Made by a program: the position numbers and the translations under genes. This document shows positions 23,925 to 32,056 of a stretch of DNA of 64,000 nt, in pieces. This DNA comes from Cyclobacteriaceae bacterium. GTDB taxonomy: Bacteria > Bacteroidota > Bacteroidia > Cytophagales > Cyclobacteriaceae. Every line of letters starts with the position of its first letter. Position 1 is the stretch's first letter. The notes below the pieces were generated by a model, which saw only the letters and a program-made list of their open reading frames with translations, made no database searches and was not told where the DNA came from. The DNA is taken from the NCBI GenBank assembly GCA_016787645.1, contig JAEUUF010000020.1, positions 1-64,000 of the forward strand, given 5' to 3'.

Positions 23925-24779
23925 ATGAATCGTGAAGAGGCCCTGAAATCCATAGCCGGAATGGCCGGCGCTGCCCTCCTTCCTTCCTACTCGAATGCCA
24001 TGGATGCAACCCCCAAGAAAAGAAACATCAATCATTCAGTTTGCCAGTGGTGCTATGATGATCTCCCGCTGGAAATACTCTGCGAGGCTGCCCGCGACAT
24101 GGGCATTGCGTCCATCGATCTGCTTCGTGCTGATCAATGGGGCATGGCTGCGCAATACGGCCTTACCTGTGCCATGGCCTATGCCTCTCCGATAGGTCTC
24201 ACTCGGGGTTTCAACGATGTAAGTCTTCACGAAACTCTGTTAAAGGATTATACCCGCGATATTCCGAAAGCAGCCGATGCGGGTCTGAAGAATGTCATTT
24301 GTTTTAGTGGTAATGCCAATGGCCTTACCCGTGAACAGGGACTAGAAAATTGCGCGCGGGGGCTCGAACCGGTATTGAAAGTGGCAGCCCGCTACAACAT
24401 CACCGTTTGTATGGAATTGCTCAACAGCAAGGTTGACCATAAGGATTACCAATGTGACCACACGGCATGGGGAGTCGCGCTTTGTGAGAAGACCGGCTCA
24501 CCCAACTTCAAGCTGCTTTACGACATTTATCATATGCAGATTATGGAGGGCGATGTGATCGCTACAATAAGGGCCAACGCCAATTACATTGCCCACTACC
24601 ATACCGGGGGCGTGCCCGGCCGAAATGAAATCGATGAACGACAAGAACTTTACTACCCCGCCATCATGCGGGCGATTGTAGCGACTGGATTCAAGGGCTA
24701 CGTCGCGCAGGAGTTTATTCCCAGCCAGCCCGACAAACTGGCCTCATTGCGGGCAGCCATCCGGATTTGTGATGTATGA
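23925..24779 (+). CDS. TIM-barrel protein, hydroxypyruvate isomerase/sugar-phosphate isomerase-like
   Basis: A 284-aa protein of the xylose-isomerase-like TIM-barrel group. Candidate metal ligands are the Glu in CMELLNSK, the Asp and His in YDIYHMQI, and the Glu in AQEFIP, placed as in hydroxypyruvate isomerase (Hyi). The N-terminus (NREEALKSIAGMAGAALLPS) looks like a short export or twin-Arg-like leader without a true RR pair. The gene follows the secreted amidohydrolase by 6 nt, which suggests joint work on one compound, but the substrate is unknown. Convergent with the next gene, 3 nt apart. Confidence 0.8.
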   Translation: MNREEALKSIAGMAGAALLPSYSNAMDATPKKRNINHSVCQWCYDDLPLEILCEAARDMGIASIDLLRADQWGMAAQYGLTCAMAYASPIGLTRGFNDVSLHETLLKDYTRDIPKAADAGLKNVICFSGNANGLTREQGLENCARGLEPVLKVAARYNITVCMELLNSKVDHKDYQCDHTAWGVALCEKTGSPNFKLLYDIYHMQIMEGDVIATIRANANYIAHYHTGGVPGRNEIDERQELYYPAIMRAIVATGFKGYVAQEFIPSQPDKLASLRAAIRICDV

Positions 24780-24782
24780 GCT

Positions 24783-25646
24783 TTAGCGGCGGATCAACTT
24801 CACACGCGCATCATCTGCCCGAATGTCCACCCGTGCTGTACCGTTAGCCAGCACCAAAGAGGTCCGGTTGTCTGAACGGTTCACTTGCTGAAAATCACCC
24901 TCGGTGGTGACGCGAGAGTCGTCATGGCGAACATCGAATCTTCCTCCTCCTTTGGTGATGGTCAAGGCTATCAATCCGTCCTGTGCGTTGACCAGGTATT
25001 CTCCATTGTCCGCCAATGATGTTTCAATTTGAAGATCGCCATCATCCACATCGGCCACCACCGAGGTAAACTCTGCACCCGTTATGTGTACGTCGGCATC
25101 ATCAGCGTCAATATCGAGACTTCCTTTCCCTCCGTCCATGACGATATCGCCATCATCGAGACGAAATTGGAAATAGTCTCCTGAACAACCGGAGAGTTCA
25201 ACATCAGCATCATCCAGGTCAAGAGAAATTCTTCCGTCCACATTGCGGATGCGGTAATCGCCGTCATCTCCACGCACCTGGAGGCTGACCCCGGAGGGTA
25301 CTTCAATATTGATTTCATACTTCTCATAATGATAGCCAATCATGCCCACGACGGTAGAATTGGAACGTTCACGAATGACAAGATTTCCGTCATCTTCATA
25401 TACATCCACACCAAATTCCTCCTGGCCGAAAACTATTCCTTTGGTGGTCACCTGCCGGTAAATTTTGACATGCGCGGAGGTTCGGTTGGAGCCCGTGATA
25501 AACACTTTGCCATCCGATGAATTGAGCTTCACTGTGCCTTTCGCGCTGATCGCATAATCCTTGTCCAATTGGAAGATTCCATCCTTTGTCTGGGCTGTTG
25601 CCAAGAGGGTAGCGAGGGCAAAGAGGGTAGTCAGGGTATATTTCAT
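24783..25646 (-). CDS. secreted DUF4097-like beta-helix protein with DD[GA]D repeats
   Basis: A 287-aa protein with signal peptide (MKYTLTTLFALATLLATAQ). The body is built of short beta strands as in the DUF4097/head-GIN type adhesin-like domains. The striking part is a run of acidic corners: DDGD at 127, DDAD at 145, DDGD at 164, DDAD at 182, DDGD at 201. Spacing is 18-19 residues with alternating Gly and Ala. DDS at 242 and DDA at 278 continue less regularly. The period would fit one coil of a beta-helix with a stack of acidic turns, possibly binding calcium (inference). No enzymatic motif. The 163-nt gap to the divergent GGT gene carries an inverted repeat ACGGCAGA/TCTGCCGT (25699-25737). 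Confidence 0.75.
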   Translation of the reverse strand: MKYTLTTLFALATLLATAQTKDGIFQLDKDYAISAKGTVKLNSSDGKVFITGSNRTSAHVKIYRQVTTKGIVFGQEEFGVDVYEDDGNLVIRERSNSTVVGMIGYHYEKYEINIEVPSGVSLQVRGDDGDYRIRNVDGRISLDLDDADVELSGCSGDYFQFRLDDGDIVMDGGKGSLDIDADDADVHITGAEFTSVVADVDDGDLQIETSLADNGEYLVNAQDGLIALTITKGGGRFDVRHDDSRVTTEGDFQQVNRSDNRTSLVLANGTARVDIRADDARVKLIRR

Positions 25647-25779
25647 GGTTTTGGGATAGTTCAGTGGATTAGACGTTGACGAAATGGCAAAGGTTGCAAC
25701 GGCAGACCGTTCATTTTCCGCTATTCCCTTCTGCCGTCCAACCCACCATTTTCCGCGTACAAGTAGGACCCGGGGTGGT

Positions 25780-25787
25780 TATTTTTG
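25780..25787 (+). promoter_or_regulatory. -7 box TATTTTTG for the GGT-like gene
   Basis: An exact TAnnTTTG match 22 nt before the ATG at 25810; no TTTG at -33. Confidence 0.4.
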
Positions 25788-25809
25788 AAATTACCTAAAC
25801 CCCAATCCC

Positions 25810-27672
25810 ATGAAGGCGATCCACTCACTGATATTGATCCTGATTTCCACGGTGATCACATTCGGGCAGGAGTTCAATAATCTTCCGGTCCAAACCCAAA
25901 AGCCTCCGCTGCATGGGCGTCACTGGATGGCCGTGACGGGCAAGCCGTTGGCCGCCACTGCAGGAGCAACCATCTTCACCAAAGGTGGTAACGCGGTGGA
26001 TGCCGCATGCGCAATGCTGGCCGCAACCTGCACCATGTGGGATGTGCTGAGTTGGGGAGGTGAAACACAAGCGCTGATTTACCATCCTAAGCTGAAAAAA
26101 GTAATTGCCATCAATGCATTGGGTGTCGCCCCGACTGGAGCTACTTCCGATTTCTTCAAAGGCAAAGGATATAAGTACCCCCCGCAATTCGGTCCGCTGG
26201 CCGCGGTAACCCCAGGAACACCCGGTGGGTTGCTGACCATGCTTGCCGAATACGGGACAATGAGTCTCAAGGAAGTATTGGCTCCGGCGATGCAGATGGC
26301 CGAAGGATATCCGATTGAGGCACAAACCGCCAACTCTATTGAGCGGGGTAAAACTGAAATCAAGAAATGGCCCTACTCGGCAAAAGTATTCTTGACTCAT
26401 CCCGGCGAAAAACGCGAAGCACCGGACGCAGGTGAGATTTTTGTTCAGAAGGACTTGTTGGCTACTCTTCAAAAAATGGTTGATGCGGAGCAGCAAGCCT
26501 TGAAAAAAGGAAAGAGCCGTAAAGAAGCCATCTACGCCGCCTATGACCGCTTTTACAAGGGCGACATCGCTAAAGAGTTTGCCAGAGGATGCCAGGAGCA
26601 AGGCGGGCTCATCACTGAACAAGACCTTGCGAATTGGAAAGTTAAAATCGAGGAGCCACTCATGACTACCTATCGTGGCATTGAAGTGTACAAGCTTCAG
26701 CAATGGACCCAAGGACCTGTCATGCTGCAGACCCTGAACATCCTGGAAAATTTTGATCTCAAAAGCATGGGATACAATTCAGCGAGATACATTCACACAC
26801 TGTACCAGGCCATGAACCTGGCGTTTGCTGATCGCGATTTCTATTATGGAGATCCCGCCTTTGCCCCCGAAGAACCCATCAAGGGATTGTTGTCGAAAGA
26901 CTATGCCAAGGAGCGAAGCAAGCTGATCAACTGGGAGATGAATGATCCGAAAGTTGCCCCCGGCGATCCCTATCCCTTCGAAGGGAAACAGAATCCCTAC
27001 ACGGAGGTCCTGAAGAAGTGGGGAACTTCGCAAGCTTCCCTTGGCTCAATGCAGAACCCATTGGATGAGAATTTTATTCAATCGTTCACTGCCGGAACAA
27101 CTTCGGTTGAGGCGACGGACAAAGAGGGTTGGGTGGTTTCTATTACGCCCAGCGGAGGCTGGGTTCCTGCCTGCATCGCCGGCAATACCGGTGTGGGCAT
27201 GAGCCAGCGAATGCAAGCTTTTGTTCTTGAAGCCAGTGAGAATCCGTTTAACGTGGTAGAGCCCGGCAAGCGGCCACGTGTTACCCTTACCCCCAGCATG
27301 GCGTTGAAAGACGGCAAACCCTTTCTCTCGTTTGCGAAACAAGCCGGCGATGAACAAGATCAGTTGTTGATACAGTTTTTCCTCAACATGGTCGAGTTTG
27401 GAATGACCGTGCAAGAGTCATGCGAAGCTCCGAGCTTCAAGACCTTCCAGATGTACTCTTCGTTCGGCGATCACGAAAAGAGGCCCGGCGCAATGACGCT
27501 AAACAGTCAAACGCCACCTTATGTACGCAAAGAACTAAACAGAATGGGCTACCGCCTCACCTATGAAGATCGCACCAGCGGTCCTGTCAATGCCATCTGG
27601 TTTGACTGGAAACACGGCACCTTTTGGGGTGGATCCAGTAACCACGGCGAAGACTACGGCCTCGGCTGGTAG
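25810..27672 (+). CDS. gamma-glutamyltransferase family protein (Ntn hydrolase)
   Basis: A 620-aa exported protein (signal peptide to about residue 19, TFGQ). It has the GGT fold: HWMAVTGKPLAATAGATIF and GGNAVDAACAM at the N-terminal part, GTPGGLLTMLAEYG, and the small-subunit start AGTTS with candidate nucleophile Thr430. In classical GGT the motif is GTTH; here His is replaced by Ser, as in several GGT-like acylases. Autocleavage before Thr430 is expected. It may break down glutathione-type or other gamma-glutamyl or acyl compounds in the periplasm, substrate open. It ends 8 nt before the stop of the convergent arsM. Confidence 0.85.
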   Translation: MKAIHSLILILISTVITFGQEFNNLPVQTQKPPLHGRHWMAVTGKPLAATAGATIFTKGGNAVDAACAMLAATCTMWDVLSWGGETQALIYHPKLKKVIAINALGVAPTGATSDFFKGKGYKYPPQFGPLAAVTPGTPGGLLTMLAEYGTMSLKEVLAPAMQMAEGYPIEAQTANSIERGKTEIKKWPYSAKVFLTHPGEKREAPDAGEIFVQKDLLATLQKMVDAEQQALKKGKSRKEAIYAAYDRFYKGDIAKEFARGCQEQGGLITEQDLANWKVKIEEPLMTTYRGIEVYKLQQWTQGPVMLQTLNILENFDLKSMGYNSARYIHTLYQAMNLAFADRDFYYGDPAFAPEEPIKGLLSKDYAKERSKLINWEMNDPKVAPGDPYPFEGKQNPYTEVLKKWGTSQASLGSMQNPLDENFIQSFTAGTTSVEATDKEGWVVSITPSGGWVPACIAGNTGVGMSQRMQAFVLEASENPFNVVEPGKRPRVTLTPSMALKDGKPFLSFAKQAGDEQDQLLIQFFLNMVEFGMTVQESCEAPSFKTFQMYSSFGDHEKRPGAMTLNSQTPPYVRKELNRMGYRLTYEDRTSGPVNAIWFDWKHGTFWGGSSNHGEDYGLGW

Positions 27673-27680
27673 CGCCAGGC

Positions 27681-28526
27681 TCAATTTCCGCAGCAGCCCG
27701 GAGCGCAGCACGCCTCCGGTTTCTCCGCGAATACAGTGATGCTGAAGATCCCGGTTTCGCCTGTTTTGAACTGCGCCAATTCGGCGGGACTGAGGTATTG
27801 TGAAAGAACTTCATCCGGCAGGTTGATCCGTTTTTCCTTTTGAATCAGGATATTCTTGAAGCCTGCCTTCCGGATAATTGAAAGGTATTCCTCTTTTTGA
27901 ATGGCCCCGGAAACACAACCGGCATACATCTCAGCCGACTTCCTGAGCTCTTCAGGGAGATTTCCGACCAACACAATGTCAGACATGCTGAAATGGCCAC
28001 CCGGTTTTAATATCCGGAAAGTCTCCGCAAAGGCCTGTGTCTTGTTGGGCACAAGGTTCAGCACACAATTACTTACCACTACATCGGCAATGCCACCGGC
28101 TAACGGCAGGTTTTCAATGTCACCTTGGCGAAACTCGACATTGGCATAGCCAAGTTTTTTTGCATTCTCCCTGGCTTTCTCGATCATTCGTTCGGTGAAA
28201 TCCACACCAATTACTTTGCCTGTGTCACCCGTGAGTGAGCGCGCCACAAAGCAGTCATTGCCAGCGCCAGAACCAAGGTCAACCACGGTATCGCCCGGTT
28301 TGATTACTGCATGTTCTGTCGGCAAGCCACATCCGAGGCCCAGGTCCGCATCCGCTACATATCCTTCCAGTTTGGTGTAATCATCTGCCATAATGGTGTA
28401 GTCAATCGTGGCACAGCCGCCCACTCCGCAACAGCTGGACTCGTTTTCGGTTTTGCTCTGATCAGCGATCTGACCGTATTTCTCTTTCACCAGTTCTTTC
28501 AGATTTGAGGCTTGCGTGGTTTCCAT
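27681..28526 (-). CDS. arsM: arsenite S-adenosylmethionine methyltransferase
   Basis: A 281-aa class I methyltransferase of the ArsM family, which methylates As(III) to volatile or less retained forms. The SAM site is DLGSGAGND (83-91). The three conserved arsenic-binding cysteines appear at Cys66 (LGLGCGLP), Cys154 (VSNCVLN) and Cys204 (YAGCVSGA). Additional cysteine clusters sit at the N-terminus (SSCCGVGGC, 31-38) and C-terminus (ACCAPGCCG, 272-280) and may help capture the metalloid. It lies 33 nt after arsR on the same strand and should be induced with it by arsenite. Confidence 0.92.
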   Translation of the reverse strand: METTQASNLKELVKEKYGQIADQSKTENESSCCGVGGCATIDYTIMADDYTKLEGYVADADLGLGCGLPTEHAVIKPGDTVVDLGSGAGNDCFVARSLTGDTGKVIGVDFTERMIEKARENAKKLGYANVEFRQGDIENLPLAGGIADVVVSNCVLNLVPNKTQAFAETFRILKPGGHFSMSDIVLVGNLPEELRKSAEMYAGCVSGAIQKEEYLSIIRKAGFKNILIQKEKRINLPDEVLSQYLSPAELAQFKTGETGIFSITVFAEKPEACCAPGCCGN

Positions 28527-28559
28527 AATGATTTGAGTTAGTGATCTATTCTGTTTTAC

Positions 28560-28886
28560 TCAGCAGCAGGAAGGATCTTGAAAACTATCCATAAGCTGTT
28601 GCAGTTTGTTTTTCATTTTGTCCCAGGCCTTCGCGTCAATGCAATAGCACACGCGGGGCCCTTCAATGTCTCCCTTGATAAGTCCTACTTTCTTCAACTC
28701 GCTTAGGTGTTGGGAGACGGTGGATTGCGAAAGGGGGAGCTCGTCGACAATTTCCCCGCATACACATGACCGCTGCCGGATCAGGTATTGCAAAATCGCG
28801 ATGCGGGCAGGGTGTCCCAGGGCCTTTGCCACCGAGGCGAGCTCGTTTTGCTCGAGGGTGAATTCTTCTGTCTTGGCTAATCCCAT
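28560..28886 (-). CDS. arsR: ArsR-family metalloregulator
   Basis: A 108-aa winged-helix repressor of the ArsR/SmtB family. The DNA-reading helix is LSQSTVSQHLSELKK (52-66). A CVC motif (Cys41, Cys43) sits in the helix where E. coli-type ArsR binds As(III) (ELCVCDL); Cys80, Cys82 and a C-terminal Cys pair (107-108) may add ligands. Family logic: without arsenite it binds the operator and blocks transcription of itself and arsM. A perfect 26-bp palindrome lies 7 nt upstream of the start codon. ArsB/Acr3 and ArsC are absent here, so methylation seems to be the output of this unit. Confidence 0.92.
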   Translation of the reverse strand: MGLAKTEEFTLEQNELASVAKALGHPARIAILQYLIRQRSCVCGEIVDELPLSQSTVSQHLSELKKVGLIKGDIEGPRVCYCIDAKAWDKMKNKLQQLMDSFQDPSCC

Positions 28887-28892
28887 ATAAGC

Positions 28893-28918
28893 TTTAATCG
28901 TAATATTACGATTAAAGT
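28893..28918. promoter_or_regulatory. perfect 26-bp palindromic operator of arsR-arsM
   Basis: CTTTAATCGTAAT is followed immediately by its exact reverse complement, with no spacer. The palindrome ends 7 nt before the arsR ATG (28886). On the minus strand a TTTG (28924-28921) abuts it, so a bound repressor would cover the promoter. Confidence 0.85.
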
Positions 28919-28971
28919 TTCAAAAGCTGGTCAATTCTTTCAAAAACGGTTCAATTCAACCAAAAAAGGGC

Positions 28972-29721
28972 TTAGAAATTGGGCGAAAGGAGGTACTTCG
29001 CGTAGAAATCATCGATGACTTTGACAGCTTCCTCCGGGGTATCCACCAGGTTGAACAAGGTCATGTCCTCTTCATGGATCATGGCTTCCGTAACCAGGGT
29101 CTTCTTGATCCAGTCAATTAATCCACTCCAAAATTTCTTTCCTACCAGCACGATCGGGAATCTTCCAATCTTCTTGGTTTGAATCAGGGTCAAGGCCTCC
29201 GACAGTTCATCCATCGTACCAAAACCCCCAGGCATTACGATGAATCCCTGGGAATATTTCACGAACATGACTTTGCGTACAAAGAAGTAGTCGAAGGTGA
29301 TGAGTTTGTCCGGGTCGATGTAAGGATTCCCTTTTTGCTCGAAGGGAAGAAAAATATTCAACCCCACCGACTTACCCCCGGCCCGATGTGCTCCTTTATT
29401 GCCGGCCTCCATAATTCCGGGACCACCTCCTGTTACTACGCCATAGCCATGTTGAACCAATTGAAAGGCGGTCTCTTCAGCAATCTTGTAATACGGGTGT
29501 CCAGGCTTCATCCGCGCCGACCCAAAGATGGTCACGCAGGGTCCGATTTTGGCGAGCTTCTCAAAGCCTTCCACAAACTCGGCCATTACTTTAAAAATTA
29601 CCCAGGAGTCAGAGCTCTTGATTTCCGACCAATCCTTGTCTTTAAACGCCTTGCGGATTTTGTGCTCTTCCTCGAGTGCCTGCTTAATCAGTTCATCTCC
29701 ATTTTTCTTCTTCTTCGCCAT
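28972..29721 (-). CDS. LOG family protein (TIGR00730, nucleoside 5'-monophosphate phosphoribohydrolase type)
   Basis: A 249-aa Rossmann-fold protein of the LOG/YvdD group. The two signature motifs are GGGPG (98-102, in TGGGPGIMEAGNKGA) and PGGFGTMDE (164-172). Family knowledge: LOG enzymes cut ribose-5-phosphate from (N6-modified) AMP; in bacteria the role is often nucleotide salvage. The N-terminal approx. 55 residues are an extra helical, Lys/Glu-rich extension. No signal peptide. It lies between the ars unit and the epimerase gene on the same strand, with gaps of 49-85 nt, and no functional link is evident. Confidence 0.9.
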   Translation of the reverse strand: MAKKKKNGDELIKQALEEEHKIRKAFKDKDWSEIKSSDSWVIFKVMAEFVEGFEKLAKIGPCVTIFGSARMKPGHPYYKIAEETAFQLVQHGYGVVTGGGPGIMEAGNKGAHRAGGKSVGLNIFLPFEQKGNPYIDPDKLITFDYFFVRKVMFVKYSQGFIVMPGGFGTMDELSEALTLIQTKKIGRFPIVLVGKKFWSGLIDWIKKTLVTEAMIHEEDMTLFNLVDTPEEAVKVIDDFYAKYLLSPNF

Positions 29722-29770
29722 TGCTGCTGGTTCAATTCATCCAAGATAGAAAAAAAGTAACAACGCACGT

Positions 29771-30733
29771 TCAGGTGGGTTCCGTCCGAACCAAGTCAAT
29801 CAAAGCGCCCTTCAATTCCGGATATTCAAACGTGAATCCCGTATCCAGCAATCGCTGACAAGAAACGCGATTGCCCAAGGTAACCATATCAGCCATCTCA
29901 CCCAGGAGCACTTTCAGGATAAACGACGGAACCGGCGGCAACCATATTTTCCGCTGGAGCACCTCCGCGATCGCGTACGTAAGGTCACGGTTGGTCACTG
30001 GCTTGGGTGCCACCGCATTGTAAACACCTTGCATGGATACATTCATCACGGCCATGGAAAACACTTTACACAAGTCATCCAGATGAATCCAGCTGACATA
30101 CTGACTGCCGGTTCCCAGCGGGGCACCTACTCCCCAAGCCACTGGCCGTATCATCTCCTTCAGTGCACCTCCTTCTGTACTAAGGACAATCCCGATCCGA
30201 ATCGCAACAACCCGAATTCCAAGGGTACTGAACTTTACGGTTTCTTCCTCCCATCGGCGGGTAACTTCGGCCAGGAAATCACTTCCGGGTAAACTGTCTT
30301 CCAGATAGAACTTGTCATCCAGTCCCATTCCATAAAACCCAATTGCTGAGGCTGCCACCACAGTCTTCACGGTATGGGGGTTCTGCCTGAGCGCTTCCAA
30401 CAACAATTGAGTGGATCTAACCCGGCTATCCAGGATCTCATGCTTCCGCTCCGCTGACCATCGTTTATCGGCAATTCCCGCACCGGCCAGGTGAATAATC
30501 GTATCGATCCCTTTAAAAGCGTTAACGTCGATTTCACCCCGATCGGGATCCCATTGGAAGGAGGGCACATTTCCCTTGCTGCCCTTACGACCAAGGTGGG
30601 AAACGCGGCACCCCTTTTGAAGCAGGATAGCAGTTAGTCGACGACCGATCATCCCGGTGGCCCCGGTGATGAGTACAGAATTTGTCAAAACTTCAGAATT
30701 TGAATGATCTTTACGTTTAAGATAACCATTCAC
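29771..30733 (-). CDS. TIGR01777 family NAD(P)-dependent epimerase-like protein
   Basis: A 320-aa extended SDR protein of the TIGR01777/SDR39U group. The nucleotide-binding motif is GATGMIG (24-30), followed by HLAGAGIADKRW, SAIGFYG and the C-terminal DUF1731-like part (PSFILKVLLGEMADMV). The function of this family is not settled; an epimerase is only an analogy. Start choice: the ATG at 30733 adds 15 hydrophilic residues and leaves 2 nt to the divergent gene at 30736, while a TTG at 30688 would start right before the first beta strand (TNSVLITGATG). The TTG start is biologically plausible. Confidence 0.85.
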   Translation of the reverse strand: MNGYLKRKDHSNSEVLTNSVLITGATGMIGRRLTAILLQKGCRVSHLGRKGSKGNVPSFQWDPDRGEIDVNAFKGIDTIIHLAGAGIADKRWSAERKHEILDSRVRSTQLLLEALRQNPHTVKTVVAASAIGFYGMGLDDKFYLEDSLPGSDFLAEVTRRWEEETVKFSTLGIRVVAIRIGIVLSTEGGALKEMIRPVAWGVGAPLGTGSQYVSWIHLDDLCKVFSMAVMNVSMQGVYNAVAPKPVTNRDLTYAIAEVLQRKIWLPPVPSFILKVLLGEMADMVTLGNRVSCQRLLDTGFTFEYPELKGALIDLVRTEPT

Positions 30734-30735
30734 CC

Positions 30736-31428
30736 ATGAAAAAGTTGGCGCTGTTGATTTCTCTTTTTCTTGTGACTACGGTCACCCAGGCTCAGAAAGT
30801 GACCGTAACCAAGAAGAGTGACCGGATCAAAGGGGAATCTACCGAAGGCTATGTTACTACGCTGGAAGGGAAGAATGAAGAGATTGCCGCTGCGTGGTCG
30901 AAGTACTTAAAAGGGCTCGGGAAAGTAAAAACCGGCAGCGATTACTCGTTCATTGAAACCCCTGCCATGGGGGGCACTGTGTATACCAGTGGTGTGCTGT
31001 ATGCCAAGAACAGTGGTGGGGCTGAGTCAGGTTCCGTTTGGTTGGGTATCCGACCTGACGAATGGACGGTGAACGATATCAAGTTGGTAGAAGAAGCCGT
31101 TGAAAAACTGGTGTATCAATTTGGTATCAAGTTCTATAAAGACAAGATCCAGGCCCAAATCAATGAGGCCCAAGAAGCAATGAATATTGTGGTCAGGCAG
31201 CAACAGCGACTCGTTAATGAAAACAAGACCCTTACGGGTAGGCTGACAACCAACGAACAACAGAAGATTCAACTGGAAAAAGCACTGGAGGCCAACAAGC
31301 TGGAGCACCTGGTTCTCCAACAAAAGATTGTGAACAACAAGAAAGCACAAGATTCAGTTGCTGCTACCACGATCCCGATCCGGCGTGCGATTGAATTGCA
31401 CCAGGAGCGTCTTCGCAAAGTCAATTAA
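30736..31428 (+). CDS. secreted protein with C-terminal coiled coil, unknown function
   Basis: A 230-aa protein with signal peptide (MKKLALLISLFLVTTVTQAQ). Residues 21-120 form a compact beta-rich part (KVTVTKKSDRIKGESTEGYV). Residues 130-225 are a long Gln/Glu/Lys-rich coiled coil (QAQINEAQEAMNIVVRQQQR and the following repeats). It should act in the periplasm, perhaps as a dimer. I do not recognise the family. Its stop codon directly abuts that of the convergent lipoprotein gene with zero bases between. Confidence 0.75.
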   Translation: MKKLALLISLFLVTTVTQAQKVTVTKKSDRIKGESTEGYVTTLEGKNEEIAAAWSKYLKGLGKVKTGSDYSFIETPAMGGTVYTSGVLYAKNSGGAESGSVWLGIRPDEWTVNDIKLVEEAVEKLVYQFGIKFYKDKIQAQINEAQEAMNIVVRQQQRLVNENKTLTGRLTTNEQQKIQLEKALEANKLEHLVLQQKIVNNKKAQDSVAATTIPIRRAIELHQERLRKVN

Positions 31429-31977
31429 CTACTTCGTTCGCCAGATTCTCTGTTCGGTATCGAAGTAAGTGTGGTCATCCGGAAACTCGATATAATCGGT
31501 ATTGCCTGAACGGCTGGAATAAAAGGGTTCCAGGTCTTCCCCGTTTACCATTTTGTCAAACAGAAAGACACTTCGTTTCACCAGGCTGTCCGGTTCCATT
31601 TTCCAGGTACGGAATATTTCCTCGTAATAGGTGATCCGCATGTTTTTGTCCATGTTCAGCTTTCCCCCGATCGCCACCCGTTTTTCAGACAGACTTGGAG
31701 CGACGCGGCTTACCAGGAAATAAAAGGTCTCCCCATCCTTGTAGAGAGCGTCGAGTCTGTGAATTCGCCGTTGATCCTCATAATGCTTATCATGAATGGG
31801 GCTAAACCGGTCACCGGGCGAAACCCCATCGGGTGTGCGGCCGACATAACGGATAATCCGCTCCATCAGGAAATCCTGCTGTTCGACGGTGAGGTGGGCA
31901 TCAGGATTATAGTCCTTCTGAAAACTGCACGATCCGAGACATGCAGTGAGCGTAAGAAGACCAAGCAATCGTTTCAT
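31429..31977 (-). CDS. lipoprotein, unknown function
   Basis: A 182-aa protein from the ATG at 31977: MKRLLGLLTLTACLGSC gives a clear lipobox (LGSC, Cys17). An in-frame ATG at 31998 exists, but the exact -7 box TACCTTTG (31992-31985, minus) lies between the two, so the shorter start is preferred. The mature part contains mixed alpha/beta segments (VGRTPDGVSPGDRFSPIHDK and YFLVSRVAPSLSEKRVAIGG). No enzymatic motif is visible. It probably sits in the outer or inner membrane facing the periplasm. Convergent with the coiled-coil gene, stop codons abutting. Confidence 0.72.
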   Translation of the reverse strand: MKRLLGLLTLTACLGSCSFQKDYNPDAHLTVEQQDFLMERIIRYVGRTPDGVSPGDRFSPIHDKHYEDQRRIHRLDALYKDGETFYFLVSRVAPSLSEKRVAIGGKLNMDKNMRITYYEEIFRTWKMEPDSLVKRSVFLFDKMVNGEDLEPFYSSRSGNTDYIEFPDDHTYFDTEQRIWRTK

Positions 31978-31984
31978 AGACATA

Positions 31985-31992
31985 CAAAGGTA
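31985..31992 (-). promoter_or_regulatory. -7 box TACCTTTG, 7 nt before the lipoprotein ATG
   Basis: An exact consensus on the minus strand. It decides the start codon of the lipoprotein gene (31977 rather than 31998). No -33 at standard spacing. Confidence 0.45.
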
Positions 31993-32056
31993 AGGCACAA
32001 AAGAGAAGACCTGTCAGGGAATGACAGGTCTTCCGGGAATTGGCACAAAGAAGATT

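Noticed and set aside
25033..25267. Nucleotide tandem repeat at the DD[GA]D motifs
   Set aside because: The codons around the motifs differ from unit to unit. The regularity is at protein level, not a DNA satellite.
25699..25737. Inverted repeat ACGGCAGA/TCTGCCGT between divergent genes
   Set aside because: The spacer is 23 nt and the arms do not sit on a promoter box. An 8-bp match at this distance can arise by chance.
25825..26712. 295-codon open frame opposite the GGT-like gene
   Set aside because: Same reasoning: antisense of a clear gene, rich in Cys and His without pattern.
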